Below are positions 27,719 to 36,976 of a DNA stretch of 64,000 nt, one piece after another. Under the pieces are notes generated by a model. That model ran no database searches. It was not told the DNA's origin and saw only the letters and a program-made list of their open reading frames with translations. Origin of the DNA: Streptomyces griseoruber (GTDB lineage Bacteria > Actinomycetota > Actinomycetes > Streptomycetales > Streptomycetaceae); the NCBI RefSeq assembly GCF_001514205.1, contig NZ_KQ948770.1, forward strand, positions 298,057 through 362,056. Direction: 5' to 3'. The translations under genes and the position numbers were made by a program. Within the stretch, counting starts at the first letter, position 1. Every line of letters begins with the position of its first letter.

Positions 27719-28462
27719 TCAGTGGCGGACCTGGATCTCCACCCGGTGCCGGATGTACGCGTCCGGGTGGGACCGGGCCAGCGCCACCGCCCGGTCCACC
27801 AGGTCGTGCAGCTCGGCCGGGTACGCCGACGGGTCGAGCGGCAGAATCGGCAGGACGCAGCGCCGCACGTGCACGTCCTCGTCGCTCACGAAGGTGCGCA
27901 GTGCGGCCTCGTTCCACTCGGCCACCAGGGCCGAGCGGCCGCCGGGCTCGGGCGCACCGCCGGGCTCGGGCGCACCGGCGGGCTCGGGCGCACCGCCGGT
28001 GCCGGGGTTCTCCGCCCGTACGAGAGGCATCCGCAGGGGCAGCGCCGTCCAGTACCAGGCCCGGGCGGCGCCCGCCCGCTCCTGGGCCGTGCCCGTCCGC
28101 AGGTATCCGAGCAGCGCGCCCCGCACGCGCGCGTACCCGAAGGCGTTGAGGGCCGGCTCCACGAACTGGCGGTTGAAGCTCGGGTCGGGATCGTGGACGG
28201 CCGCCCTGAGCAGCGGGCCGAAGGACTCCTCGGACACGGTCATGCCCCGTCGGCAGGCCTCGCGCAACGCCGCCCGGGCGTGATGCGCCCAGGTCCAGTG
28301 CGCGCGGTCCTCCGATGCGGGGGCGATCCGGAGTCCGAGGCTCCGCACCACGTCCGCGAGGCATGCCTCCAGCGTCGCCCTACGGTCCCGCGGGCTCCCC
28401 GGCAGTGCCACGAACACCCGTTCCTTCGGCGCCGTCCCGCTCTCGCTCTCGTCCCCGGACAA
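27719..28462 (-). CDS. Helical (HEAT/ARM-like) protein with Gly-Ala-Pro-Glu repeats
   Basis: 247 aa, family not recognised. Mostly helical with repeated units of HEAT/armadillo character (PLLRAAVHDPDPSFNRQFVEPALNAFG; VHVRRCVLPILPLDPSAYP), interrupted by a GGAPEPAGAPEPGG-type low-complexity insert of about 20 residues. TTG 28462 is chosen because a GGAGGGGAG ribosome site lies just upstream; an ATG further up overlaps the divergent gene. Possibly a scaffold. Convergent with the cupin gene, three bases apart. Confidence 0.62.
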   Translation of the reverse strand: MSGDESESGTAPKERVFVALPGSPRDRRATLEACLADVVRSLGLRIAPASEDRAHWTWAHHARAALREACRRGMTVSEESFGPLLRAAVHDPDPSFNRQFVEPALNAFGYARVRGALLGYLRTGTAQERAGAARAWYWTALPLRMPLVRAENPGTGGAPEPAGAPEPGGAPEPGGRSALVAEWNEAALRTFVSDEDVHVRRCVLPILPLDPSAYPAELHDLVDRAVALARSHPDAYIRHRVEIQVRH

Positions 28463-28535
28463 CCGTCGCTCCCCTCCCGTGGCCGCCCGATCCGGCCTGC
28501 GTACCCGGATGTACCCGGATGGCAAGCTTGACAGC

Positions 28536-30392
28536 ATGAACGATTCCGCCCCGGCGCCCACCCCCGCGCCCGCGCCCCGCCGTGTTCGTGTCCGCGCTCC
28601 CGAGCTGATCGGCAAGGGCGGCTGGCTGAACACGGGCGGGGAGCAGTACACCCTGGCCGACCTGCGAGGACGTATCGTCATCCTCGATTTCTGGACCTTT
28701 TGCTGCATCAACTGCCTGCACGTCCTCGACGAGCTGCGCGAGCTGGAGGAGAAGCACCGGGACACGGTCGTCGTGATCGGGGTGCACTCGCCGAAGTTCG
28801 TGCACGAGGCCGAGCACCGGGCCGTGGTGGACGCCGTGGAGCGGTACGGGGTCGGGCATCCCGTGCTGGACGACCCCGAGCTGGCCACCTGGAAGCAGTA
28901 CGCGGTGCGGGCGTGGCCGACGCTGGTCGTGATCGACCCGGAAGGGTACGTCGTCGCGCAGCATGCCGGGGAGGGGCATGTGCACGCGATCGAGCGGCTG
29001 GTGACGGAGCTGGAGGCCGAGCACGGGGCGAAGGGGACGCTGCGGCGCGGCGACGGGCCGTACGTGGCGCCGGAGCCGGAGCCGACGGCCCTGCGTTTCC
29101 CCGGGAAGGCGGTAGTCCTGCCCGACGGGAACTTCCTCGTCAGTGACACCACCCGGCATCAGCTCGTGGAGCTGGCCGCCGATGGGGAGAGCGTCGTACG
29201 GCGGATCGGGTCCGGTGTGCGCGGGTTCGCCGACGGGACCGCAGGGGTGGCTGCCTTCAACGAGCCGCAGGGGCTCGCCCTCCTCGACGGCTCCTCCGTG
29301 GTCGTCGCCGACACCGTCAACCACGCCCTGCGCCGGCTCGATCTCGCGACGGGGGAGGTGACCACCCTCGCGGGGACCGGGAAACAGTGGTGGCAGGGGT
29401 CGCCCACCTCGGGGCCCGCCCGCGAGATCGATCTGTCCTCGCCGTGGGACGTGGCCGTCTTCGACGGGCGGGTGTGGATCGCCATGGCCGGTGTCCACCA
29501 GCTGTGGGCCTACGACCCGGCCGGGCGGACGGTGGCCGTGGCCGCCGGCACCACCAACGAGGGGCTCGTCGACGGGCCGGTCGCCGAGGCCTGGTTCGCG
29601 CAGCCCTCCGGGCTGGCGGTGTCCGGCGACGGGGAGCGGCTGTGGCTCGCCGACGCCGAGACGTCCGCGCTGCGGTGGGTGGACCGGCAGGGGGTCGTGC
29701 ACACCGCCGTCGGCACCGGGCTGTTCGACTTCGGGCACCGGGACGGGTCGGCCGGGCAGGCCCTGCTCCAGCATCCGCTGGGGGTCACGGTGCTGCCCGA
29801 CGGGTCCGTCGCCGTCAGCGACACCTACAACCACGCCCTGCGGCGGTACGACCCGGCGACCGGCGAGGTCAGCACGCTGGCCACCGACCTGCGGGAGCCC
29901 AGCGACGCCGTGCTCGTCGGGGACGACATCGTGCTCGTGGAGTCCGCCCGGCACCGGCTGACCCGGCTGCGGCTGCCGGAGGAGGCGGTACGGGTGGCGT
30001 CCGTGGCGCACCGCACCCGGCGCGCCGCCACCGAGGTCGCGCCGGGCACGCTGCGGCTGGACGTGATCTTCCAGGCGCCGGCCGGGCAGAAGCTCGACAC
30101 CCGGTACGGTCCTTCGACCCGGCTGCTGGTCTCCGCCACCCCGCCCGGGCTGCTCCTGAAGGGCGAGGGCGCGGGCACGGACCTCTCCCGGACGCTGGAG
30201 CTCGACCCCGAGTTCGAGGAGGGTGTCCTGCACGTGTCGGCCATGGCCGCCTCCTGCGACGACGACCCGGCGAACGCATACCCCGCCTGCCATGTGCACC
30301 AGCAGGACTGGGGTGTTCCGGTCCGCCTCACCGAAGGCGCGGCGGACCGGCTGCCGTTGGTCCTGGCCGGGATGGACGACTCAGCCGTCTGA
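28536..30392 (+). CDS. Thioredoxin-like/NHL-repeat fusion protein (NHLRC2-like)
   Basis: 618 aa. An N-terminal thioredoxin fold (about residues 30-180) has a modified active site FWTFCCINCLHV (CCxxC). About six NHL repeats form a beta-propeller (about 190-490; e.g. FNEPQGLALLDG, LQHPLGVTVLPDG). A C-terminal beta domain ends with CDDDPANAYPACHVHQQDWGVPV. No signal peptide, so probably cytosolic. Human NHLRC2 has the same architecture. ATG 28536 is adopted; ATG 28509 would add nine residues. Confidence 0.85.
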   Translation: MNDSAPAPTPAPAPRRVRVRAPELIGKGGWLNTGGEQYTLADLRGRIVILDFWTFCCINCLHVLDELRELEEKHRDTVVVIGVHSPKFVHEAEHRAVVDAVERYGVGHPVLDDPELATWKQYAVRAWPTLVVIDPEGYVVAQHAGEGHVHAIERLVTELEAEHGAKGTLRRGDGPYVAPEPEPTALRFPGKAVVLPDGNFLVSDTTRHQLVELAADGESVVRRIGSGVRGFADGTAGVAAFNEPQGLALLDGSSVVVADTVNHALRRLDLATGEVTTLAGTGKQWWQGSPTSGPAREIDLSSPWDVAVFDGRVWIAMAGVHQLWAYDPAGRTVAVAAGTTNEGLVDGPVAEAWFAQPSGLAVSGDGERLWLADAETSALRWVDRQGVVHTAVGTGLFDFGHRDGSAGQALLQHPLGVTVLPDGSVAVSDTYNHALRRYDPATGEVSTLATDLREPSDAVLVGDDIVLVESARHRLTRLRLPEEAVRVASVAHRTRRAATEVAPGTLRLDVIFQAPAGQKLDTRYGPSTRLLVSATPPGLLLKGEGAGTDLSRTLELDPEFEEGVLHVSAMAASCDDDPANAYPACHVHQQDWGVPVRLTEGAADRLPLVLAGMDDSAV

Positions 30393-30398
30393 CCGGTC

Positions 30399-30563
30399 TC
30401 AGCCGCGGCGCGAGCGCGGGGCCAGCTTGAACAGGGCGACGCCCGCGGCGACCAGGGTGGTGGCGGCGACGACCAGCGCCATGCTGTTCATCCACAGGCC
30501 GGTGGCGGCCAGGGTGGCGCCGCCGGCGCCCGTGGTTCCGGCGCCGATCACTCTTCCGTACAT
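30399..30563 (-). CDS. 54-residue membrane peptide with LAATG sortase-like motif
   Basis: ATG 30563 follows AGGAG; the protein begins MYGRVIGAGTTG and continues GAGGATLAATG, then a hydrophobic helix (MALVVAATTLVAAGVALF) and a basic tail LAPRSRRG. LAATG followed by a hydrophobic span and positive residues is the order of a class E sortase substrate (LAXTG), but there is no signal peptide. Lies 70 bases after the GT2 gene in the same direction, so probably in the same transcript. Confidence 0.7.
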   Translation of the reverse strand: MYGRVIGAGTTGAGGATLAATGLWMNSMALVVAATTLVAAGVALFKLAPRSRRG

Positions 30564-30633
30564 CGTGCTTCTCCTAGCGGGGGTGAGTGCAATGGGGGTG
30601 AGGGGGGTGGGTTCAGGAGGCAGGCCCCGGGGC

Positions 30634-31782
30634 CTACGTCGCCACCCACTTCTCCTCGCTGCGGCGCACCAGCCCCCACAGCGAGGTGAAGTAGACGGCG
30701 TGCTGGAAGAGGTCGTAGAGCATCTCCGGAACCATCAGCGCGGCGACCAGGACGGCCTTCGGGCCCGCGCGGCGTACGGAGACGGTCTTCTCGACCACGA
30801 AGATCAGGCCGATCGCCGTCCAGAACGGTGAGAGGCCGGGCCAGCCGTACAGCGAGGTGAAGGTGGCCATGTAGGTGAGGTAGATCAGGAAGGACAGCGC
30901 GCCGAAGCCCATCAGGAACTGCTGCATGAAGTAGCGGGCGGTGACCTTGGTCCAGCCGTAGTCGCGCAGGTTCTCCAGGGCGCCGCGCTGCCAGCGCAGC
31001 CGCTGGTGCCAGAGCTTGCCGAGGCTGGGCATGACCTCGGTGACGACCGCGCAGCCGGCCGGGGACATGGCCCGGTAGCCGAGGGTCTTGACCGCCTTGG
31101 TCATCTCGTCGTCCTCGGTGAGCGAGGCGAGGCTGTAGTAGCTGGTGCCGCCGCCGATGACCCCGGCGCGGCGGGCGGTGCGCACCTCGCGCAGGACGCG
31201 GGCGCGGAACATGGTGCCGGTGCCGGTGAGGACCTGGGCCTTGCCGCCGGTGCGCTCCAGTTCCCAGGCGTAGCGGTGGAACTCCATGCGCTGGAGCAGT
31301 CCGAGGAGGCCGCCGCCCTCCTCGCCGTAGAAGACTCCGCCGACGGCGCCGACCTTGCGGTTGAAGGTGCCGAGCGCGGTCTCGGCGAACCAGGGGTCGA
31401 GGACGGTGTCGGCGTCCTGGACGAGGAGCAGGTCGCGGTCGTCGAGGTGGGGCAGCATCCAGGCGATGGCCTGGTTGAGCGCGCCGGCCTTCTTGTGGGT
31501 GTTGCCCTGGGTGTGGAAGACCTGGGCGCCGTGGGCGACGGCGATCTCGGCGGTGTCGTCGGTGCAGTTGTCGCAGACCACGACGACGAGGTCGGGCCGC
31601 CGGGTCTGGTCGCGCAGGCCGTCGATGGCGGCGCCGATGCGGTCCGCCTCGTTGTGCGCCGGTATCAGGACGGCGAGCCGGGGGCGCTCGGCCGGTTCCT
31701 CGGGGGCCGCGTGCGCGCGGCGTGACGCGTGGCGTCGCGCGTCCCGCGCTCGCGGACCGCTCGGTGGCGCGAGGTCGAGCAC
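30634..31782 (-). CDS. Membrane family-2 glycosyltransferase
   Basis: 382 aa. GT2/GT-A catalytic domain: IPAHNEADRIGAAID at the donor site, VQDADTVLDPWF (DxD) and the QRLRWQRGALENL (QxxRW) motif typical of processive synthases such as hyaluronan, chitin and cellulose synthases. Three or four C-terminal helices (FGALSFLIYLTYMATF...FWTAIGLIFVVEKTV) anchor it in the membrane. GTG 31782 lies behind a GGGGGT run. Likely makes an extracellular polysaccharide; product unknown. Followed by the 54-residue LAATG peptide gene. Confidence 0.86.
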   Translation of the reverse strand: MLDLAPPSGPRARDARRHASRRAHAAPEEPAERPRLAVLIPAHNEADRIGAAIDGLRDQTRRPDLVVVVCDNCTDDTAEIAVAHGAQVFHTQGNTHKKAGALNQAIAWMLPHLDDRDLLLVQDADTVLDPWFAETALGTFNRKVGAVGGVFYGEEGGGLLGLLQRMEFHRYAWELERTGGKAQVLTGTGTMFRARVLREVRTARRAGVIGGGTSYYSLASLTEDDEMTKAVKTLGYRAMSPAGCAVVTEVMPSLGKLWHQRLRWQRGALENLRDYGWTKVTARYFMQQFLMGFGALSFLIYLTYMATFTSLYGWPGLSPFWTAIGLIFVVEKTVSVRRAGPKAVLVAALMVPEMLYDLFQHAVYFTSLWGLVRRSEEKWVAT

Positions 31783-31971
31783 GCCGGGACCCCCAGGTGT
31801 GAAGGTGTGGGGCCCGCACCCCTCGGGTCCCTTTGTCCCCAGAAGTCTTCACGAAACTACGACAACCCGACAAGTTGTCCCGAGTAACGGACTGCTCACG
31901 GTTGTCTGAATTTTTCCTGTGCATCCCGTTCATGATGAGCTGTCAGGAAAGGGGGTGTCGGCAAAGGGGTG

Positions 31972-32196
31972 TCAGAAAGGGGGTTCCCTGCGCCGGTCGT
32001 CCTCGACCACGGTGGTGGGCGGCACCACCATGCGCCGGCGCCGGGCGATGCTGCTGAACGTGGTCAGGCCGATCAGCCCGACGATCATCAGGATGACGCC
32101 GACCAGGTCGAGGTCGACCCCCTGCATGTCCCAGTCGGTCGCGAAGGTCAGGATCGCTCCCACGGCGATGAGGATGATGCATCCGCCGAGGCCCAT
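31972..32196 (-). CDS. DUF6458 small membrane protein
   Basis: 74 aa with two hydrophobic helices: GLGGCIILIAVGAILTFAT and VDLDLVGVILMIVGLIGLTTF. A basic RRRRM stretch and polar C-terminus follow. Typical of the short DUF6458 family common in actinomycetes; role unknown. ATG 32196 has GGAGG eight bases upstream. The 189 bases toward the GT2 start hold no evident gene. Confidence 0.8.
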   Translation of the reverse strand: MGLGGCIILIAVGAILTFATDWDMQGVDLDLVGVILMIVGLIGLTTFSSIARRRRMVVPPTTVVEDDRRREPPF

Positions 32197-32264
32197 GAGT
32201 CTCGCCTCCAGTCCGGTCCGATGTCTTTCGGCTCCGCACCGGCGGGTACCCCGCTTTCCTCCAA

Positions 32265-33563
32265 CTACCCTTCCAGGAACGCCACCAGCGCGTTCGCCAG
32301 CAGATGCGGGTCGGCGTCGCCGCACAGTTCGCGGGCGCTGTGCATGGACAGGATCGCCACGCCGATGTCGACGGTGCGGATCCCGTGCCGGGCGGCGGTG
32401 ATGGGGCCGATGGTCGTGCCGCAGGGCATGGAGTTGTTGGAGACGAACGACTGGAACGGCACGCCCGCCTTCTCGCAGGCGGCGGCGAACACGGCACGGC
32501 CGGTGCCGTCGGTGGCGTAGCGGTTGTTGACGTTGACCTTGAGGATGGGGCCGCCGTTGACCCGCGGGTGGTGTGTCGGGTCGTGCCGCTCCGCGTAGTT
32601 GGGGTGGACCGCGTGGCCGGTGTCGGAGGAGAGGCACACCGTGCCCGCGAAGGCCCTCGCCCGGTCCTCGTACGATCCGCCGCGCGCCAGCACGGAACGT
32701 TCCAGCACGGTGCCCAGCAGCGGTCCGTCGGCGCCGGTGTCGGACTGCGAGCCGTTCTCCTCGTGGTCGAAGGCGGCGAGCACCGGGATGTACGGCAGGT
32801 CGTGGTCGCCCGCCGCTACGGCCGTCAGGGCCGCCGTAGCGGCGTGCACGGACAGCAGGTTGTCCATGCGCGGGCCGGCCACCAGTTCCTGGTCGCGGCC
32901 CAGGTAGGCGGGCGGCTCCACGGAGTGGGTCATCAGGTCCCAGCCGGTGACCTCGCCCGCGGGGATCCCCGACTCCTCCTCCAGGAAGGCGATCAGATCG
33001 CCGTCGCGGACGTCGTGGCCGAGGCCCCAGACGGGCTGGAGGTGACGCTGCTTGTCGAGCTTGAGGCCGTCGCTGTTGACCGCGCGGTCGAGGTGGATGG
33101 CGAGCTGGGGGACTCGCAGCAGGGGGCGGCCGACGTTCACCAGGCGGGTCGAGCCGTCGCGCAGGGTGAGCCGGCCCGCGATGCCGAGGTCGCGGTCGAG
33201 CCAGGAGTTGAGCAGCGGCCCGCCGTAGATCTCCACGGCGATCTGCCGCCAGCCGTGCGCGCCCGTGTCGGGCAGCGGCTTGACGCGCAGGTTGGGCGAG
33301 TCGGTGTGGGCGCCGACGATCCGGAACGGGGTGTGCGGCGCGGCGCCCTCGGGGACGTACCAGGCCACGATCGCGCCACCGCGCAGCACGTACTTGCCGC
33401 CGCTCGTCCCGTCCCAGGCGTCCGTCTCGACGACCTGGCGGAAGCCTGCCTTCTCCAGCCGCGCCGCCGCGTTCGCGACGGCGTGGTACGGCGACGGGCT
33501 CACCGTGAGGAAGGACATGAGGTCGTCGGTGTGGCCGCGGTCGAAGCGGGGGGGTTCGCTCAT
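32265..33563 (-). CDS. M18 family aminopeptidase
   Basis: 432 aa dinuclear-zinc aminopeptidase of the aspartyl/lysyl type. Metal and catalytic residues appear in GAHTDSPNLR (His-Asp), LVAGPRMDNLLS (Asp), FDHEENGSQSDTGADGP (Glu-Glu), CLSSDTGHAVHPNY (Asp) and ILSMHSARE (His). Degrades peptides in the cytosol. ATG 33563 has AAGGTGA five bases upstream. An unusually strong hairpin sits only 21 bases before the start codon. Confidence 0.9.
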   Translation of the reverse strand: MSEPPRFDRGHTDDLMSFLTVSPSPYHAVANAAARLEKAGFRQVVETDAWDGTSGGKYVLRGGAIVAWYVPEGAAPHTPFRIVGAHTDSPNLRVKPLPDTGAHGWRQIAVEIYGGPLLNSWLDRDLGIAGRLTLRDGSTRLVNVGRPLLRVPQLAIHLDRAVNSDGLKLDKQRHLQPVWGLGHDVRDGDLIAFLEEESGIPAGEVTGWDLMTHSVEPPAYLGRDQELVAGPRMDNLLSVHAATAALTAVAAGDHDLPYIPVLAAFDHEENGSQSDTGADGPLLGTVLERSVLARGGSYEDRARAFAGTVCLSSDTGHAVHPNYAERHDPTHHPRVNGGPILKVNVNNRYATDGTGRAVFAAACEKAGVPFQSFVSNNSMPCGTTIGPITAARHGIRTVDIGVAILSMHSARELCGDADPHLLANALVAFLEG

Positions 33564-33584
33564 GGGGTTCACCTTAACGACGTA

Positions 33585-33620
33585 CGAGGGCCCGTTCCCG
33601 GTCGTGGGAACGGGCCCTCG
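33585..33620. terminator. Strong hairpin just upstream of the M18 aminopeptidase start
   Basis: Perfect 15-bp stem CGAGGGCCCGTTCCC / GGGAACGGGCCCTCG (33585-33599 and 33606-33620) with a 6-base loop. It could terminate leftward transcription from the acyl-CoA dehydrogenase and repeat array, or attenuate the aminopeptidase gene. Confidence 0.75.
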
Positions 33621-33719
33621 TGAGGACGGTGTGGAGGGCGGCCCCGCCCGGCGGCTCCCGTCGGGGAGTGGGGACCGGGTGGGGGACCGGGGCCGCATTT
33701 CTAGCATGCCGCGCCGGTC

Positions 33720-34312
33720 CCCGGGCCGGGGAGGGCCGAACCCTCCGGGCTGGGGTGGGCCGGATCCTCCGGGGCTGGGGTGGGCCGGATCCTCCGGGCT
33801 GGGGTGGGCCGGATCCTCCGGGGCGGGGTGGGCCGGATTCTCCGGGCCGGGATCGGCCGGTCCCCGTGGCTGGGGTGGGCCGAACCCTCCGGGCCGGGTG
33901 GGTCGGATTCTCCGGGCTGGGATCGGCCGGTCCCTGGGCTGGGGTGGGCCGAACCCTCCGGGCTGGGGTGGGCCGGATTCTCCGGGCCGGGATCGGCCGG
34001 TCCCCGGGCTGGGGTGGGCCGAACCCTCCGGGCTGGGGTGGGCCGGATTCTCCGGGCCGGGTGGGTCGGATTCGCCGGGCTGGGATCGGCCGGTCCCGTG
34101 GCTGGGGTGGGCCGAACCCTCCGGGCCGGGGTAGGCCAGATCCCTCGGGCCGGGGTAGGCCAGATCCCTCGGGCCGGGGTAGGCCAGATCCCTCGGGCCG
34201 GGATCGGCCGAACCCTCCGGCCCGGGATCGGCCGAACCCTCCTGGCCGGGATCGGCCGAACCCTCCTGGCCGGGATCGGCCGGCCCCCCGGGCCCGGGAT
34301 CGGTCCGGAACG
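33720..34312. repeat. Degenerate ~24-bp tandem repeat array
   Basis: About 590 bases built from variants of a ~24-base unit such as GGGCTGGGGTGGGCCGAACC followed by CTCC. Sub-families run GGTGGGCCGGAT, GGGATCGGCC and GGGGTAGGCCAGATCCCTC, the last in three nearly identical copies (34125-34197). It fills the gap between the acyl-CoA dehydrogenase stop and the hairpin before the aminopeptidase. All three plus-strand frames stay open, which reflects composition rather than coding. No conserved spacers, so not CRISPR. Confidence 0.85.
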
Positions 34313-36139
34313 TCAGAAAGCCGCCTCGTCCAGGTCCATCAGGTCCAGCTCGACGCCCTCGGCGATCTTGCGGGCCAGGGTGACCCCGGGCAGGACGTTG
34401 GCCGCGAAGAACTTCGCCGCGGCGATCTTGCCGGTGTAGAAGGACTTGTCCTTCGCCGAGGCCGTCTCCAGCTTCTCGGCGGCGATCGCGGCGCCCTTGA
34501 GCAGCAGGTAGCCGACGACCACGTCACCGGAGGCGAGCAGCAGGCGGGTGGTGTTCAGGCCCACCTTGTAGATGTTCTTGACGTCCTGCTCGGTGGCCGC
34601 GAGGTCGGTCAGCATCAGGCCGACGATGGCCTCCAGCTCGACGGCGGCCTTGGCGAGGTGCTCACGGGCACCGGCCAGCTCCTCGCCGCCCGTGCCGAGC
34701 GCCAGGAACTTCTTGATGTCCTCGGCGAGCGAGTTCAGCGCGGCGCCCTGGTTGCGGACGATCTTCCGGAAGAAGTAGTCCTGGCCCTGGATCGCGGTGG
34801 TGCCCTCGTACAGGGTGTCGATCTTGGCGTCGCGGATGTACTGCTCGATCGGGTACTCCTGGAGGAAGCCGGAGCCGCCGAACGTCTGGAGCGACTGGGC
34901 GAGCTGCTCGTAGCCCTTCTCGGAGCCGTAGCCCTTGACGATGGGCAGGAGCAGGTCGTTCAGCGCGTGCTCGGTCCTGGCGTCCTCGCCCGCGGCCTCC
35001 TTGACGGCGATCGCGTCCTGGACGGAGGCGGTGTACAGCACCAGCGCCCGCATGCCCTCCGCGTACGCCTTCTGCGTGATCAGCGAGCGGCGCACGTCGG
35101 GGTGGTGGGTGATGGTGACCTTGGGCGCGCTCTTGTCCATGAAGTTCGCGAGGTCGGGACCCTGGACGCGCTCCTTGGCGTACTCCAGCGCGTTGAGGTA
35201 GCCGGTCGACAGGGTCGAGATGGCCTTCGTGCCGACCATCATCCGGGCGAACTCGATGATCCGGAACATCTGGCGGATGCCGTCGTGCTTGTCGCCGATC
35301 AGCCAGCCCTTGGCGGGGTGCCGGTCGCCGAAGGTCATCTCGCAGGTGTTGGAGGCCTTCAGGCCCATCTTGTGCTCGACGTTGGTGGCGTAGACGCCGT
35401 TGCGCTCGCCCAGCTCGCCGGTCTCGAAGTCGAAGAGGTACTTCGGGACGAGGAAGAGGGAGAGCCCCTTGGTGCCGGCTCCGGCGCCCTCGGGGCGCGC
35501 CAGCACGTAGTGGAGGATGTTCTCCTCCATGTCGTGCTCACCGGAGGTGATGAACCGCTTCACGCCCTCGATGTGCCAGGAGCCGTCCTCCTGCTGCACG
35601 GCCTTGGTGCGCCCGGCGCCCACGTCCGACCCCGCGTCGGGCTCGGTGAGCACCATGGTGGAGCCCCAGGTGCGCTCCACGGCGATCTTGGCGATCTTCT
35701 TCTGCTCGTCGTTGCCCTCGTCGTGGAGGATGCCGGCGAACGCCGGGCCGGAGGAGTACATCCACACGGCCGGGTTCGAGCCGAGGATCAGCTCCGCGTA
35801 CGACCAGATCAGCGACGGCGGGGCGGTGGTGCCGCCGATCGCCTCGGGCAGGCCCAGACGCCAGTACTCCGACTCCATGAAGGCCTTGTACGACTTCTTG
35901 AAGGACGGCGTGACCGGCGCGGTGTTGGTCTCCGGGTCGAAGACCGGGGGGTTGCGGTCGGCGTCGGCGAAGGACTCGGCCAGCTCGTTCTCGGCGAGGC
36001 GGGTGAGCTCCTCGAGGATGCTCTTCGCGGTCTCGGTGTCCATCTCCTCGAACGGGCCGGTGCCGTACAGCTTGTCGCGTCCCAGTACTTCGAAGAGGTT
36101 GAACTCGATGTCGCGGAGATTCGACTTGTAGTGCCCCAT
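34313..36139 (-). CDS. Acyl-CoA dehydrogenase, long form
   Basis: 608 aa, longer than the usual ~380. FAD-dependent alpha,beta-dehydrogenation of an acyl-CoA. An N-terminal extension ([18 protein letters not shown]) is typical of this actinobacterial subgroup. The middle domain has [13 protein letters not shown], the helical domain has [22 protein letters not shown], and [14 protein letters not shown] carries the probable catalytic Glu. A C-terminal helical domain of about 150 residues follows. ATG 36139. Substrate not predictable. Ends directly against the repeat array. Confidence 0.9.
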   Translation of the reverse strand: MGHYKSNLRDIEFNLFEVLGRDKLYGTGPFEEMDTETAKSILEELTRLAENELAESFADADRNPPVFDPETNTAPVTPSFKKSYKAFMESEYWRLGLPEAIGGTTAPPSLIWSYAELILGSNPAVWMYSSGPAFAGILHDEGNDEQKKIAKIAVERTWGSTMVLTEPDAGSDVGAGRTKAVQQEDGSWHIEGVKRFITSGEHDMEENILHYVLARPEGAGAGTKGLSLFLVPKYLFDFETGELGERNGVYATNVEHKMGLKASNTCEMTFGDRHPAKGWLIGDKHDGIRQMFRIIEFARMMVGTKAISTLSTGYLNALEYAKERVQGPDLANFMDKSAPKVTITHHPDVRRSLITQKAYAEGMRALVLYTASVQDAIAVKEAAGEDARTEHALNDLLLPIVKGYGSEKGYEQLAQSLQTFGGSGFLQEYPIEQYIRDAKIDTLYEGTTAIQGQDYFFRKIVRNQGAALNSLAEDIKKFLALGTGGEELAGAREHLAKAAVELEAIVGLMLTDLAATEQDVKNIYKVGLNTTRLLLASGDVVVGYLLLKGAAIAAEKLETASAKDKSFYTGKIAAAKFFAANVLPGVTLARKIAEGVELDLMDLDEAAF

Positions 36140-36358
36140 GGCGACGGCTCCGTAGAGAGATCGGCGAGGCACTTGATCCTCGCGCCAGTTCACTTACCAA
36201 CTAGTAGCACCGATGATGCTACCCGCCGGTAATAAGCCGCAACCCCGATCCGGTCATCTGTGACGGTTCCCACCGAGGGCGCACGCCGCGCCCGGCGCAC
36301 CCGGACCGCCCCACCCGGACCGCCCCACCGGCCGGGCCGTCTCGGTACGCTTGCGCCC

Positions 36359-36823
36359 ATGTACGGCTACGAGCAGAACATGGGCGCCCAGCAGCAGTAC
36401 GCCCCACCGCAGCAGCCGATGGCCGGCGGCTACGGGCAGCAGCCGCCCCTGTACCCCGAGCCGTCCCCGCCCTCCCTCGCGGACGCGGTCCGTGCCTTCA
36501 CCACGGGGCAGATGGCGGCGGAGGACTTCCAGCAGGTCTTCGCGACCTCCAAGGTCTACTGCCCGCGCGGCGACAACCCCGGCTTCCTCGCCCTGCACAA
36601 CACCCAGCAGCCGGTGATCCCGATGTTCACCTCGCTGAAGGAGCTGCGCCGGTACGCGGGCAAGGAGTCCAAGTACTTCGTCATCACCGGCGCCGAGGTC
36701 ATCGACCTCCTCCCCACCGGCTACGGCTTCGTCGTCGACATGGAGGGCGAGCACCGGATGGTGTTCGACGCGAAGGCGGTCGAGCAGATGGTGGAGTTCG
36801 CGATGCGCAGGATGTACGGCTAG
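36359..36823 (+). CDS. SseB-domain protein
   Basis: 154 aa. A Tyr/Gln/Pro-rich, disordered first ~50 residues is followed by an SseB-like domain (LADAVRAFTTGQMAAEDFQQVF...KVYCPRGDNPGFLALHN...VIPMFTSLKELRRYAG). Similar domains occur in type VII secretion-associated and regulatory proteins; exact role unknown. ATG 36359 begins MYGYEQNMG. Confidence 0.78.
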   Translation: MYGYEQNMGAQQQYAPPQQPMAGGYGQQPPLYPEPSPPSLADAVRAFTTGQMAAEDFQQVFATSKVYCPRGDNPGFLALHNTQQPVIPMFTSLKELRRYAGKESKYFVITGAEVIDLLPTGYGFVVDMEGEHRMVFDAKAVEQMVEFAMRRMYG

Positions 36824-36976
36824 GAAAACCCGCTCCCCGTTTGTCACAGCCATGCCATAAGGTGCCCTCAGGCAGCCGCGCCCCGCGCGCAACCGCTCTT
36901 CCGCGGTCGCGTCCGGGTGCCGCGCGGCGCTCTCATCTACCCGGCGAACCCGGGTTTCCACTGGGGGTTCATCACT

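Noticed and set aside
28463-28538. ATG start for the HEAT-like gene overlapping the thioredoxin/NHL start
   Set aside because: TTG 28462 has a much better ribosome site and avoids the overlap.
33720-34312. CRISPR array
   Set aside because: The units are adjacent and degenerate, with no unique spacers of constant length and no cas genes nearby.
33620-36232. 870-codon open frame on the plus strand across the repeat array and antisense to the acyl-CoA dehydrogenase
   Set aside because: It is open only because of GC-rich codon structure on the opposite strand; the minus-strand product has full family motifs and the plus product is low complexity.
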